In this document: piece by piece, positions 1 through 8,400 of the stretch
Numbering within the stretch: position 1 is the stretch's first letter
How the letters are laid out: each line of letters opens with the position of its first letter
Origin: Bacillota bacterium
GTDB taxonomy: Bacteria > Bacillota > Clostridia > Lachnospirales > Lachnospiraceae
DNA: 64,000 bases
Direction of reading: 5' to 3'
NCBI GenBank assembly: GCA_023411555.1
Contig: JAEYOQ010000001.1
Coordinates: 60,183-124,182 of the forward strand
Program-made: the position numbers and the translations under genes
Notes under the pieces: model-generated
What the model was told of the DNA's origin: nothing
Database searches by the model: none
What the model saw: the letters and a program-made list of their open reading frames with translations, nothing else

Positions 1-600
1 GGAAGATATAATTTTACAGTGGAGCAAAATGATGAAATTATAGAGATACTAGAGAAGCTGAATGCGAAATTTCATCATGCAGCAGTTAAGACAGGAGATA
101 TCTACCCGACAAACCAGGCTCCGATTCTGACCCTGGATCAGGAGGAGGTTTCACCTACCATCAGTACCTGGGGCTATCCGAAATTTAATGAAAAGGGTGT
201 TATTATCAATGCTCGTTCGGAGACTGCTTTCGAGAAGAAAACCTTTCGGGACAGCTTACTGAATCGCCGTTGCATCATTCCTTCAACGGGCTTCTATGAG
301 TGGGATAGTGAGAAGCGTAAATTCTTATTCCGGATGGAAGGAACGAAGGTGCTGTATATGGCTGGCTTGTACACCCGCTACGGTGAGGAGCTGCGCTTTG
401 TAATTCTCACCACGGAGGCCAATGACTCGATGAAGGAGATTCATACCCGGATGCCCTTAGTGATTCCAAAGCAGGAGGTTTCTACTTGGATACGGGATAA
501 TCAGGCGACGGGAGAATTTCTCAAAAAGGTACCGCCTCAGCTGGTGAGGGAGGTTGTACAGGAAGAGAAATTCGGATATCAATATAAGATGGATTTATAA
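1..600 (+). CDS. SOS response-associated peptidase (SRAP/YedK/HMCES family), 5'-partial
   Basis: SRAP proteins form a covalent thiazolidine link with abasic sites in single-stranded DNA through Cys2 and shield them. The reading frame is open from base 1, which encodes G-R-Y-N-F. This is the conserved start MCGRY with the first two codons, including catalytic Cys2, just outside the window. The GTG at 19 is therefore not the true start. Counting from the missing Met, the conserved N-x-R-x-E motif is at residues 72-76, the G-F-Y-E-W motif has its Glu at about 102, and the H-T-R-M-P motif has its His at about 150. These match the active-site Asn, Glu and His of the family. About 201 residues in total is a usual family length. 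A long inverted repeat overlaps the stop codon. The call is firm; only the extreme N-terminus is missing. Confidence 0.93.
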   Translation, partial: GRYNFTVEQNDEIIEILEKLNAKFHHAAVKTGDIYPTNQAPILTLDQEEVSPTISTWGYPKFNEKGVIINARSETAFEKKTFRDSLLNRRCIIPSTGFYEWDSEKRKFLFRMEGTKVLYMAGLYTRYGEELRFVILTTEANDSMKEIHTRMPLVIPKQEVSTWIRDNQATGEFLKKVPPQLVREVVQEEKFGYQYKMDL

Positions 601-637
601 AAGAGGTTGTAGGAACAACCTCTTTTATAAATCCATC
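588..637. terminator. 23-bp perfect inverted repeat, probable bidirectional terminator
   Basis: Bases 588-610 and 615-637 are exact reverse complements around the loop AGGA. The left arm includes the last codons and the stop of the SRAP gene. The stem is AT-rich with an internal T-run on its 3' side, so it can act as an intrinsic terminator in either direction. The perfect 23-bp length is longer than most terminators. Confidence 0.7.
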
Positions 638-807
638 GATGGCTCTGACATAGTAATAGTAGAATTCGGCCATCGATCTTATCATATTCTCTCGTATAAT
701 TAATGGCATAATCTCCAATGAAAAGAAGAGTATAGGGAATATCTACGTTAAGTTTCACCTCATAGAGCGGGCTGTTGAGATTAGTGATTTCCGGCTTGTC
801 CAACATT

Positions 808-818
808 GTTTAGTAAAA
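808..818. promoter_or_regulatory. imperfect copy of the LacI-type operator (upstream auxiliary site?)
   Basis: GTTTAGTAAAA differs by one base from the palindrome GTTTA-S-TAAAC found at 971-981 and 10985-10995. It lies about 163 bp upstream of the operator at the operon promoter. It could be an auxiliary site for looping or a chance match. Confidence 0.3.
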
Positions 819-930
819 GATACGTAAAACATACATACAGAAAGCTATAGAATTCAGTTTTTGTTAAGTGATTATTTACATATATGATGCTTCTTGTAGA
901 TAAATTACTGGAAAATTATATAAAATAATA

Positions 931-959
931 TTTACAACACGTTAAGTAAATGCTATAAT
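931..959 (+). promoter_or_regulatory. sigma-A type promoter of the LacI-controlled operon
   Basis: A -35 element TTTACA (931-936) and a -10 element TATAAT (954-959) are separated by exactly 17 bp. The start site would be near 966, so the palindrome at 971-981 falls just inside the transcribed region. This is the only good promoter seen ahead of the operon that begins at 1074. Confidence 0.75.
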
Positions 960-970
960 CACTTCATAAG

Positions 971-981
971 GTTTACTAAAC
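971..981. promoter_or_regulatory. LacI-type operator, palindrome GTTTACTAAAC
   Basis: This perfect 11-bp palindrome is centred about +10 relative to the predicted start site. The same palindrome occurs at the promoter of the LacI-family gene (10985-10995) at an equivalent position. A repressor bound here would block initiation or early elongation. Confidence 0.7.
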
Positions 982-1073
982 ATACGTAACAAGAATGTAA
1001 CATGCATTGGTGGCAATATATTATTGGTATATAGAAATAAAGGAAACCAATATAGAAATGGGGATATGGATCA

Positions 1074-1304
1074 ATGAAAAGGGTGGTCTGCTGTAGCTGT
1101 AAGAGGGAGATATCTGATTCAGAGATAGCCATTAATTTGAAGCTGCTGGGGAAGCACATAGGAAACTTTCGATGCTTTGACTGTTTAGCAAAATATTTAA
1201 GCTGTGACCCTGACAGGCTGATCCATCTGGCCACTTATTATAAGGAAAGTGGATGTATCTTGTTTCAAAGGAGTTACTTACGACAAGGAGATCAATCATG
1301 CTAA
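1074..1304 (+). CDS. small zinc-ribbon protein, function unknown
   Basis: This 76-residue protein has two CxxC pairs, C6-x2-C9 and C34-x2-C37, plus C44, about 25 residues apart. That spacing fits a zinc ribbon or knuckle. GGGGA precedes the ATG by about 9 bases. It is the first gene after the promoter and operator. Its last 7 bases overlap the start of the DUF4832 gene, so the two are probably translationally coupled. The C-terminal third is basic and not conserved-looking. No enzyme motif is visible. It may be a small nucleic-acid or protein-binding accessory, but I do not recognise the family. Confidence 0.65.
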   Translation: MKRVVCCSCKREISDSEIAINLKLLGKHIGNFRCFDCLAKYLSCDPDRLIHLATYYKESGCILFQRSYLRQGDQSC

Positions 1305-2551
1305 GCAGGAATATAGTATTTCCGAATAGGATAGATACCTTGCTTACCAATCCGGGGATTGGGTTTATCGCCGCTCCACAGCTGACCATAAATCATCCGG
1401 ACAGTAAGGTCTTCTATTGTGGAGTTAGATGGAATGAATTAGAGCCGGTCAGAGGGGAGTATCACTGGGAGGTGCTTGAGAAGAAGCTGGAATATGCACG
1501 GTCTCTTGGATGCACAGCAATTGTGAGATGCTCGCCCTATGCCTTATCCGACCAGGAGGATATTCCGAAGTGGTTTCGAAAGGACTATCCCGAGGAACCG
1601 GAGTTCCCTTTTTGGAGAGTTGATCCGAATACTACGCCCTATGTAGAATTTTGGTCTGCTTTTATTAAGCAATTTGCCCTGCATTTTGATGGCCATCCGA
1701 TCATCAGCTCTGTTGACATGGCACTTGTTGGTGCCTGGGGAGAAGGGGGAGGAACGGAGTTCCTTAGTGAGGATAAAATAAGGAAGATAACAGATGCTTA
1801 CATAGATAATTTTAAAGTAACACCACTTCAAGCCTTGCTTCATGACCCCAGATCCATAGGTATCATTCGGGAGAGAAAGGAAGACATCGGCTTTCGCGTG
1901 GACTGTCTGGGTGATATGGGGGGATTTCATGGAGAGGAATGGTCCCATATGACAGATTTCTATCCTCAGAATATTGTCAATTTCCACATGCAGGATGCCT
2001 GGAAGAAGGCACCGGTGGTATTTGAAGCCTGTTGGCACATGAATGACTGGTATCTTCAGGGATGGGATATTGACTATATCATCGATGAATCACTCAAATG
2101 GCATATCTCCTCTTATAATAGTAAGGGTACTACCGTACCCGGTCCCTGGAAGGAGAGTGTAGAGCGTTGGCTTAAAAAGATGGGATATCGGTATGAGTTA
2201 CGGAAGCTTGAATATAACACGGTAATCGTACGGGGAGATACTCTCAGAATCTGTGCACTCTGGGCCAATGTTGGAGTGGCCCCAATTTATACGGCTTATC
2301 CGCTGAAAGTAAGACTGGTTGGAGAACATCAGACTTATACCTATAAAAGCAACACCGACATTAGATACTGGCTCCCAGATATGGATATTCTATGGGACGA
2401 GGAATTTAGGCTGGCGGCAGATGTCATTCCCGGTGAATACAGTCTGGAGATTGGTATTGAAACCGGCGTGGCGGAGATTGGAAATATAAAGCTTGCAATA
2501 GAGGGTGAGAAGGATGGCTATTATCCTATGGGGACCTTATCTGTAATATGA
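1298..2551 (+). CDS. DUF4832-type glycoside hydrolase-like protein
   Basis: This 417-residue protein has no signal peptide, so it is probably cytoplasmic. The first ~280 residues read like a TIM-barrel glycosidase. There is R-W-N-E near residue 47, as in the GH-A clan region 'W..lEP.rG.y.w', and G-A-W-G-E with Glu near 149, where an acid/base would be expected. The C-terminal ~120 residues are a beta-sandwich of the DUF4832 kind (L-R-x-L...W-x-N-x-G-x-A-P...R-Y-W-L-P-D). The start is the ATG at 1298, which has AAGGAG 7 bases upstream; an earlier in-frame ATG at 1253 has no such site. Two relatives occur here (3964-5061 and 58074-59459). The substrate is unknown; a cytoplasmic oligosaccharide imported by the downstream ABC transporter is an inference. 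Confidence 0.75.
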   Translation: MLSRNIVFPNRIDTLLTNPGIGFIAAPQLTINHPDSKVFYCGVRWNELEPVRGEYHWEVLEKKLEYARSLGCTAIVRCSPYALSDQEDIPKWFRKDYPEEPEFPFWRVDPNTTPYVEFWSAFIKQFALHFDGHPIISSVDMALVGAWGEGGGTEFLSEDKIRKITDAYIDNFKVTPLQALLHDPRSIGIIRERKEDIGFRVDCLGDMGGFHGEEWSHMTDFYPQNIVNFHMQDAWKKAPVVFEACWHMNDWYLQGWDIDYIIDESLKWHISSYNSKGTTVPGPWKESVERWLKKMGYRYELRKLEYNTVIVRGDTLRICALWANVGVAPIYTAYPLKVRLVGEHQTYTYKSNTDIRYWLPDMDILWDEEFRLAADVIPGEYSLEIGIETGVAEIGNIKLAIEGEKDGYYPMGTLSVI

Positions 2552-2658
2552 TGAAGATATCCTAAGTGGAGGTGCCGATACCTCGGTGAGTTAGTTGGCT
2601 GGGGCTACTTGATCCTTTTCGAGAAGCAAGGTTTTGGAGATACAGCAGGGAGGTATTT

Positions 2659-3948
2659 ATGAACAAAGTAAAATATGAGTTTGAGGAATGTGTTGCCTAT
2701 TGTGGATTTGACAATCTACCGGAGGGGTTGGAGCAGTTTTATGAGTTGTTTCAGCCACAGGAAGAAGGGCTCTGGATCGAACGAGACTTTCTGCAAGAGG
2801 TTTTTCGACGGTTTGAACTGCCGCAGTCTTGTCGTGACCGATTAATCGATGCAATTGAAGCGGTGGAGGTCGATCCGGTCCTGTTACATTTCTCCCGCTT
2901 TTTAGTATGGGATATGTGCTCGGCAAGAAACCGATGTGATGTAGATAATTACAGGAATATGACACCAGTATGCATGAGGGGGGAGAAAGAGCTTTATTCC
3001 TTTTTACTGCTGCTTGCCTGTGTCGTTCCTTCCATGAAGCTTCTGCAAGAACGGGGAGTGCCGGAGCATTACTACCAGGACATTCCCTATCGACCTATGA
3101 AGCCACAGATGGAGAAGCTGGTGCAAGGTGATGTGGTAGTCAGTGATTTTCCCTGGGATATGAATTTTTATACCTGTTCTATCTTTTTGATGGACCGTTT
3201 TTTATTCATACCCTATCGCTTCGGTGATGATTTCACCATGTTTCGTAACAGGAAGACGAATAAGGTGCTTGCTTTAAGACATGCCGGAGAGGAATTTCGT
3301 CGTGATGGACAAATCAACGGTATTAATGAGGTATATGATGAAGCCGGCAAGTTCACCTCGGTCTGGACGGAGACAGAGGAAAGGCTGGAAGCAAATCCGA
3401 TTAATCCAATGGGCTTCGTAGAACGCGATGCTGTTGCCATCGAGAAAAAGGAATGGGATATAGCTTTACAGCAAGGAGATACCCTTCTTGCGCTGCATGT
3501 TCCCTCCGGCCCGGGATATACTCCTGAGCGCTTAAAAAATTCTATGGTGCTAGCCTTAGAATTTTATGATACCTATTTTCCGGAATTAAAGATCAAAGGC
3601 TTCTGGAGTGAAAGCTGGCTTTACGACTCCAGATTATCACTCGTCCTAAACCCAGAGACCAGTAATATTATCAAAGTACAGAGACAGTTTTACCTCTATC
3701 CGATCAACGAGGGTGACGGTATGCTGCGTTATGAGGCCTTTGGTGACTGGAAGGCTGATCCGGAGCAGGTAGAGCAAAAGACCTCCCTGCAAAGAGCGGC
3801 TGCTGCTTACATGAAAACCGGAGCACGCTTCAATACCCTAAGTATGGTAGTACTTCGGAAGGAAGCGGATAAAACGGATCAAATGCCATACATCACAGAT
3901 GAGGATATCAAGAAGTTTAATCAGGTTGTTGACAGTCACCTGGCATAA
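2659..3948 (+). CDS. acyltransferase-domain protein (NAT_N / GNAT_C-like)
   Basis: This 429-residue soluble protein has the layout I associate with two-domain N-acyltransferase-like proteins found in Firmicutes sugar loci. The N-terminal helical domain (about 1-140) contains F-L-V-W-D-M. A GNAT-like C-terminal domain (about 150-415) contains D-T-L-L-A-L-H-V-P-S-G-P-G-Y and a following S-x3-A-x2-F-Y motif. GGGAGG sits 6 bases before the ATG. It lies between two DUF4832-type genes, which suggests acylation or deacylation of the sugar handled by the operon. The acyl donor and acceptor cannot be told from sequence. Family recognition is from memory and moderately secure. Confidence 0.6.
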   Translation: MNKVKYEFEECVAYCGFDNLPEGLEQFYELFQPQEEGLWIERDFLQEVFRRFELPQSCRDRLIDAIEAVEVDPVLLHFSRFLVWDMCSARNRCDVDNYRNMTPVCMRGEKELYSFLLLLACVVPSMKLLQERGVPEHYYQDIPYRPMKPQMEKLVQGDVVVSDFPWDMNFYTCSIFLMDRFLFIPYRFGDDFTMFRNRKTNKVLALRHAGEEFRRDGQINGINEVYDEAGKFTSVWTETEERLEANPINPMGFVERDAVAIEKKEWDIALQQGDTLLALHVPSGPGYTPERLKNSMVLALEFYDTYFPELKIKGFWSESWLYDSRLSLVLNPETSNIIKVQRQFYLYPINEGDGMLRYEAFGDWKADPEQVEQKTSLQRAAAAYMKTGARFNTLSMVVLRKEADKTDQMPYITDEDIKKFNQVVDSHLA

Positions 3949-3963
3949 GGAGGAATATCACAC

Positions 3964-5061
3964 ATGGGCAGGTATTCACTTGATAGCTATTGCTCCTATG
4001 AAACCTATAAGATACGTCCCAGACCGCTGGTAGAAGGACCGGAGCGACTGGCAAGAGGGACCTTTCAGCTGCTTGAATATACTTGGAAGGAGCTTGAGCC
4101 AGAACGGGGAAGATTTTGCCTGGAGTATATGACCCAAGAGCTTTCGTCTACGAGGAATCCAATCTTGAAGCTGTCAAAGCAGGCTCCTGACTGGGTGAAT
4201 GAAGAGAGATTGGCCAAGGAGGGCTTTGCACATCTGGTACGAAGAGTGGGAAGCACTGTTGCACCCTTGCACCGGGCAGTGGGTGCCTTGATAACCTCCT
4301 CTAGTTATGATATTGGAGAAATAGATGCTTATTTTGATGCCTTTGGACCTATGCCGCTTCTGGTATCCCTTGAGGATACGGCATTGATTATCCGTCTGAA
4401 GGAGATGGATAAAGAGTTCGGACTTCTGGTTCCTTGCAGCGAAGTAAAATGGATTGACTGCTGTGAGTACTTTGCAAAGCTTGGGCTTCAGAACATCTGG
4501 ATGCAGAAGCCGGTGGTTCTTCAAATCGAAGACCAGGAGCCGGGCCCCTACATACGAAGGCAAAGCAGCTATTGGCATGCAGGCCTTGCAAACCTCCCCA
4601 TGGATATTGGCTACACCTATACCCTAAGGAGATTAACCTATCCCAAGAGAATCACAAGCGGCGGAGGACTACCCTTACGTTTCTGGTTTGTAAATACAGG
4701 TAGTGCACCATGTTATCAGGAGTTTAGCCTGATACTGCGTTTAAGCCGAGAGGGTTTGGCTAAGGATTTTCGGTTGAATACGGATACAAAGAGATGGTTG
4801 CCAGGAGATATCGTCCATAATGAGATTGTCTTAGTGCCAGAGCTGGTAGATGGAACTTATCAGGTATCGATAGGCTTATTGTGTTTCGATGGTACTTTGA
4901 TGCAATTAAATATAGAGGGAAAGCAGAATGATGGCTTTTACCAGTTGGGTTACATCGATGTGGCTTCCGGACTGGAGGATAATCTGCTTCACGCCTGGGA
5001 TGATTTCTATCCCGATGGATATTATCCACTGGAGGATCCAGGGTCACCAAAGGAAAGCTAA
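3964..5061 (+). CDS. degenerate DUF4832-type protein (probable pseudoenzyme paralogue)
   Basis: This 365-residue protein has AAGGAGG just before its ATG, 15 bases after the acyltransferase. The C-terminal part (about 215-340) aligns by eye with that of the 1298-2551 protein: Y-T-L-R-R-L-T-Y-P, then W-F-V-N-T-G-S-A-P, then K-R-W-L-P-G-D, then D-G-F-Y-Q-L-G-Y. The N-terminal half begins with a similar 'W.ELEPERG.F' block but is about 60 residues shorter and has lost the W-G-E segment that would carry an acid/base. It is probably a non-catalytic partner or binding protein derived from the neighbour by duplication. There is no sign of frameshift, so it is maintained as a gene. Confidence 0.6.
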   Translation: MGRYSLDSYCSYETYKIRPRPLVEGPERLARGTFQLLEYTWKELEPERGRFCLEYMTQELSSTRNPILKLSKQAPDWVNEERLAKEGFAHLVRRVGSTVAPLHRAVGALITSSSYDIGEIDAYFDAFGPMPLLVSLEDTALIIRLKEMDKEFGLLVPCSEVKWIDCCEYFAKLGLQNIWMQKPVVLQIEDQEPGPYIRRQSSYWHAGLANLPMDIGYTYTLRRLTYPKRITSGGGLPLRFWFVNTGSAPCYQEFSLILRLSREGLAKDFRLNTDTKRWLPGDIVHNEIVLVPELVDGTYQVSIGLLCFDGTLMQLNIEGKQNDGFYQLGYIDVASGLEDNLLHAWDDFYPDGYYPLEDPGSPKES

Positions 5062-5101
5062 GATGGCTACAATGAACGACAAATGACAGGAGGAATATGA
5101 T

Positions 5102-6391
5102 TTGAAATTAGCATTAATAGGAGCGGGCCAGCGAGGTATGATCTATGCCGAGTATGCCTATAAATCAGGTGGTGCAGAGATAGTGGCGGTGGTTGATCCG
5201 GATGAGGGAAGAAGATTTGCCGCAGCAAAGAGATTACAGATATCAGAGGATAATTGCTTTAGTAGTCCTGCTGAATTTTTTCAAAAGGGAAGGCTGGCGG
5301 AGGCTGTTATCATTGCCAGTATGGATAAAGATCATTATGAGCAAGCCATGGCAGCCCTTGAACTGGGTTATGATATTCTTCTAGAGAAACCAGTCTCGCC
5401 AAGCCCCAGAGAGTGCCTTGATATTCAAGATAAGGCGAATCAGAAGGGATGCCGCGTGATTGTATGCCATGTTCTTCGATATACCAATTTCTTTGCGAAG
5501 ATTAAGGAAATCATAGACAGCAAAGAGCTGGGTAAGGTGATTACCATTCAACATAATGAGAATATAGGTAATTTCCATATAGCACATTCCTTCGTTCGAG
5601 GCAATTGGAGAAGAAGTGATTTATCAAGTCCTCTGATCATGCAGAAATCCTGTCATGATATGGATATTCTAAGCTGGCTGGTGGGGAGCGAAGCAAAGAA
5701 GATATCCTCCTTTGGAGGACTAAGTTATTTTAAAGAAGAGAATGCACCGGAGGGAAGCTCAGATCGGTGCCTAACCTGTAAGGTCGCTAAGGACTGCAGA
5801 TTTGATGCTTTGAAGGCCTACCTACCTGTGGTGGGAGAATGGCCGGCGACAGTGGTCACTCAGGACCAGACGGAAGAGGGCTTGCGTAAGGCCTTAGTTG
5901 ACAGTCCTTATGGAAGATGTGTTTATCGGTGCGATAACGATGTATGTGACAATCAGGTGGTACTGATTGAATTCAAGAATAATGTAACGGTTAGCTTTAA
6001 TCTCAGTGGCTTTACCAATAAAATGAGTCGAACCATCAAGGTGATGTGTGAAAATGGCGAGATAAGAGGGAATGACAGTGAGAATACCATTGAAGTAACC
6101 AGATTTACCTCCAATGCAGTGGATGGCTTTGAAAAGAGGGTAATATATACTACTCTGATTCAAGGGGGGCATGGAGGTGGAGACAGTGGACTGATGGAAG
6201 ACTTCCTTGCTCTGCTACAGAACCAAAGCAATAGCAGTCGAACCTCTATCTCCAGGTCGGTGGAGAGCCATATCATGGCCTATGCAGCCGAGCAATCCAG
6301 AATAACAGGAAGGGTAATTGATATAGATGAGCTGAAAGAACAGCTACGCAGTGTGAAGAGGCATCTTCACACGGAAACAACCCCAAAATGA
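5102..6391 (+). CDS. Gfo/Idh/MocA family oxidoreductase
   Basis: This is a 429-residue NAD(P)-dependent sugar or cyclitol dehydrogenase. The N-terminal Rossmann motif G-A-G-Q-R-G is at residues 7-12. The E-K-P-V-S motif near residue 99 carries the family Lys, and the H-D-M-D segment near 188 carries the catalytic-site His/Asp. A Cys cluster C-L-T-C...C follows near residue 225, seen in a subset of these enzymes. The start is TTG at 5102 with AGGAGG 8 bases upstream; the nearby ATG at 5097 is out of frame and stops at once. It is fourth in the catabolic part of the operon. Oxidation of the sugar released or imported by the neighbours is the likely role; the exact substrate is unknown. Confidence 0.88.
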   Translation: MKLALIGAGQRGMIYAEYAYKSGGAEIVAVVDPDEGRRFAAAKRLQISEDNCFSSPAEFFQKGRLAEAVIIASMDKDHYEQAMAALELGYDILLEKPVSPSPRECLDIQDKANQKGCRVIVCHVLRYTNFFAKIKEIIDSKELGKVITIQHNENIGNFHIAHSFVRGNWRRSDLSSPLIMQKSCHDMDILSWLVGSEAKKISSFGGLSYFKEENAPEGSSDRCLTCKVAKDCRFDALKAYLPVVGEWPATVVTQDQTEEGLRKALVDSPYGRCVYRCDNDVCDNQVVLIEFKNNVTVSFNLSGFTNKMSRTIKVMCENGEIRGNDSENTIEVTRFTSNAVDGFEKRVIYTTLIQGGHGGGDSGLMEDFLALLQNQSNSSRTSISRSVESHIMAYAAEQSRITGRVIDIDELKEQLRSVKRHLHTETTPK

Positions 6392-6413
6392 AATCCATTG
6401 GAATTTCATTTTG
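6384..6413 (+). terminator. hairpin overlapping the dehydrogenase stop codon
   Basis: CAAAATGAAAT (6384-6394) pairs with ATTTCATTTTG (6403-6413). The stop codon of the dehydrogenase lies in the left arm. There is no clean T-run after it, so it may be a processing or attenuation element between the catabolic genes and the transporter genes rather than a full terminator. Confidence 0.4.
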
Positions 6414-6480
6414 AGCTTCTTTCAGATTATTTCAGACGCCGCAGGGCGGCATCATGTCAGGAGAAGAGTGGTGAAACGAT

Positions 6481-7446
6481 ATGAATTCTAAGGGTGGTTG
6501 TAATACAGGTCAGATAAGTAAGATCGATGGAAAAAAGGGTTTTATCAAGGAGTTAAAAAGGAACAGAGAATTGTACATAATGTGTTTACCTGCTTTAATC
6601 GTACTGATCCTGTTCTGCTATATCCCCTTTGCCGGAACCTGGATGGCATTTACGGATTTTAATGTTGTAGATGGGATTTTCGGAAGTCCCTTCGTCGGGT
6701 TGGATAACTTCAAGTACTTTTTCGTCACCAGCAGTATGGGATGGAAGGTAACCTATAACACACTGTTTATTAACTTTTTTGGAATTATATTAGGACTAAT
6801 TGTACCGATTACGATTGCGATCTTCTTTAATGAAATACAAAGTAAGGTATTTAAAAAGCTGACACAGAGCTTTATGTTCTTTCCCTATTTCCTTTCCTGG
6901 GTAGTCGTTGGCGCCATTATCTATGGCTTTTTCTCAACGGATGTCGGAGTAATCAATAATTTGCTTCGCTCCTTGGGACTGGAGCCGGTCAAATGGTATG
7001 CGGAGCCAAAATACTGGAAGGGTATCATTATCTTTGCGAATATGTGGAAGTGGAGCGGATATAGCTCGATTGTCTATATGGCCGCAATGGCAAGCTTTGA
7101 CGGCTCCTTATATGAGGCTGCTGAGGTTGACGGAGCGAATAAACTACAGAGGATCTGGTCTCTGACGCTTCCGATGCTGAAGCCGACTGCAGTTGTACTT
7201 ACACTAATGAGCATAGGACGTATCTTCTATGGTGACTTTGGAATGATCTATGGTATCGTTGGGAACAACCCGGTACTGGCAGATGCGGTAACGGTTATCG
7301 ATACCTATGTATACCAGACCATGAGAACGCTTGGCTTCTCCTATTCCACGGCGATTGGTTTGTTTCAATCCCTAATGGGGCTTATTCTGGTCACCTTGGC
7401 CAATAGAATGGCAAAAAGATATAACGAAGGGGAGGGCTTGTTCTGA
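6481..7446 (+). CDS. carbohydrate ABC transporter permease, LplB/UgpA type
   Basis: This 321-residue inner-membrane permease has about six transmembrane segments, the first near residues 35-57 after a basic cytoplasmic N-terminus. The EAA loop E-A-A-E-V-D-G-A...L-P-M-L near residue 215 is the site that contacts the ATPase. It belongs to the CUT1-type binding-protein-dependent sugar importers. The stop codon overlaps the start of the second permease (TGATG), a sign of coupled translation. No ATPase gene is present, which is usual in Firmicutes where one shared MsmX-type ATPase serves many importers. Confidence 0.92.
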   Translation: MNSKGGCNTGQISKIDGKKGFIKELKRNRELYIMCLPALIVLILFCYIPFAGTWMAFTDFNVVDGIFGSPFVGLDNFKYFFVTSSMGWKVTYNTLFINFFGIILGLIVPITIAIFFNEIQSKVFKKLTQSFMFFPYFLSWVVVGAIIYGFFSTDVGVINNLLRSLGLEPVKWYAEPKYWKGIIIFANMWKWSGYSSIVYMAAMASFDGSLYEAAEVDGANKLQRIWSLTLPMLKPTAVVLTLMSIGRIFYGDFGMIYGIVGNNPVLADAVTVIDTYVYQTMRTLGFSYSTAIGLFQSLMGLILVTLANRMAKRYNEGEGLF

Positions 7447-8339
7447 TGAGAAGGAGTAAGTTGTTCAGTGACCGCCTTGTTACTGCCTTTGCCTATCTAT
7501 TTATTGGGCTATTCGGGATTATGTGTCTGTATCCGCTGCTCTTAACCTTAAGCGTATCCCTATCCTCGGAGAAGGAGATTGTAAAAGCAGGCTACTCCGT
7601 TATTCCGCAGGGTTTTACCTTTAACACATATATATATATCTTTGTTAACAGCGGAAAGAAGATATTAAGATCCTATGGAGTCACCATATTCATAACGGTG
7701 GTGGGAACCCTGGGGGCTATGCTGGTAACCAGTATGATTGCCTTTGCTCTTTCCGTCAAAAGCCTAAAATATCGCAATTTCATTGCATTTCTCTGTAATT
7801 TTACCATTGTATTTTCAGCTGGTCTGATTCCCTGGTATGTGGTTTGTGTAAATTATTATGGACTGAAGAATAACATATTGGCACTGATTGTCCCATCCAT
7901 TTTTAGTGTATGGAATATGTTTCTGATGAGGACCTATTTCTCCAGCATCTCACCATCCTTATATGAAGCAGCCAAGATCGACGGTGCCAGCTATTTTAGA
8001 ATTTATTGGCGTATCGCCATTCCCTTAAGCAAAACGGCTCTATTGACGGTGGGCTTGATGTATGCGCTCCAATACTGGAACGACTGGTGGTATGCATTGA
8101 TATTCATTAACGATAAGGAGCTATTCCCGTTACAATATTACCTGTACACCATTCTTTCGAATGTCAATGCAATCAGCTCTGGGCGGATACCCTCCGGTGC
8201 GGCAGCGGGTATCACATTACCTGCCGAGACGGTGAAGATGGCGGTAACAATCATTACTATAGGTCCGGTCATCTTCTTGTACCCTCTGGTGCAGAAATAC
8301 TTTGTACAAGGAATTATGACAGGAGCGATTAAGGAATAG
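7446..8339 (+). CDS. carbohydrate ABC transporter permease, YtcP/CarB type
   Basis: This is the 297-residue second permease of the importer, with six predicted membrane segments. The first is at about 13-35. The EAA loop E-A-A-K-I-D-G-A...I-P-L-S is near residue 182. It overlaps the first permease by one base and forms the usual LplB-YtcP heterodimer. This pair class usually carries plant-derived oligosaccharides such as uronate- or rhamnose-containing fragments. That is family knowledge, not proof for this system. Confidence 0.92.
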   Translation: MRRSKLFSDRLVTAFAYLFIGLFGIMCLYPLLLTLSVSLSSEKEIVKAGYSVIPQGFTFNTYIYIFVNSGKKILRSYGVTIFITVVGTLGAMLVTSMIAFALSVKSLKYRNFIAFLCNFTIVFSAGLIPWYVVCVNYYGLKNNILALIVPSIFSVWNMFLMRTYFSSISPSLYEAAKIDGASYFRIYWRIAIPLSKTALLTVGLMYALQYWNDWWYALIFINDKELFPLQYYLYTILSNVNAISSGRIPSGAAAGITLPAETVKMAVTIITIGPVIFLYPLVQKYFVQGIMTGAIKE

Positions 8340-8351
8340 GAATGTTGATAC

Positions 8352-8372
8352 TAAGCCTTCATATGAGGCTTA
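8352..8372 (+). other. intercistronic hairpin before the binding-protein gene
   Basis: TAAGCC(T)TCAT pairs with ATGAGGCTTA with one bulge. It lies 12 bases after the permease stop and 28 bases before the binding-protein start. Such hairpins often stabilise the 5' end of the highly expressed binding-protein message; that role is inference. Confidence 0.4.
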
Positions 8373-8400
8373 ATATAAACCGAAAAGGAGGATGTGTATT

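Noticed and set aside
521..806. Overlapping minus-strand frames that together read like a frameshifted protein of about 65 residues.
   Set aside because: No ribosome binding site, overlap with the SRAP gene end and inverted repeat, and no recognisable family; too weak to call even a pseudogene.
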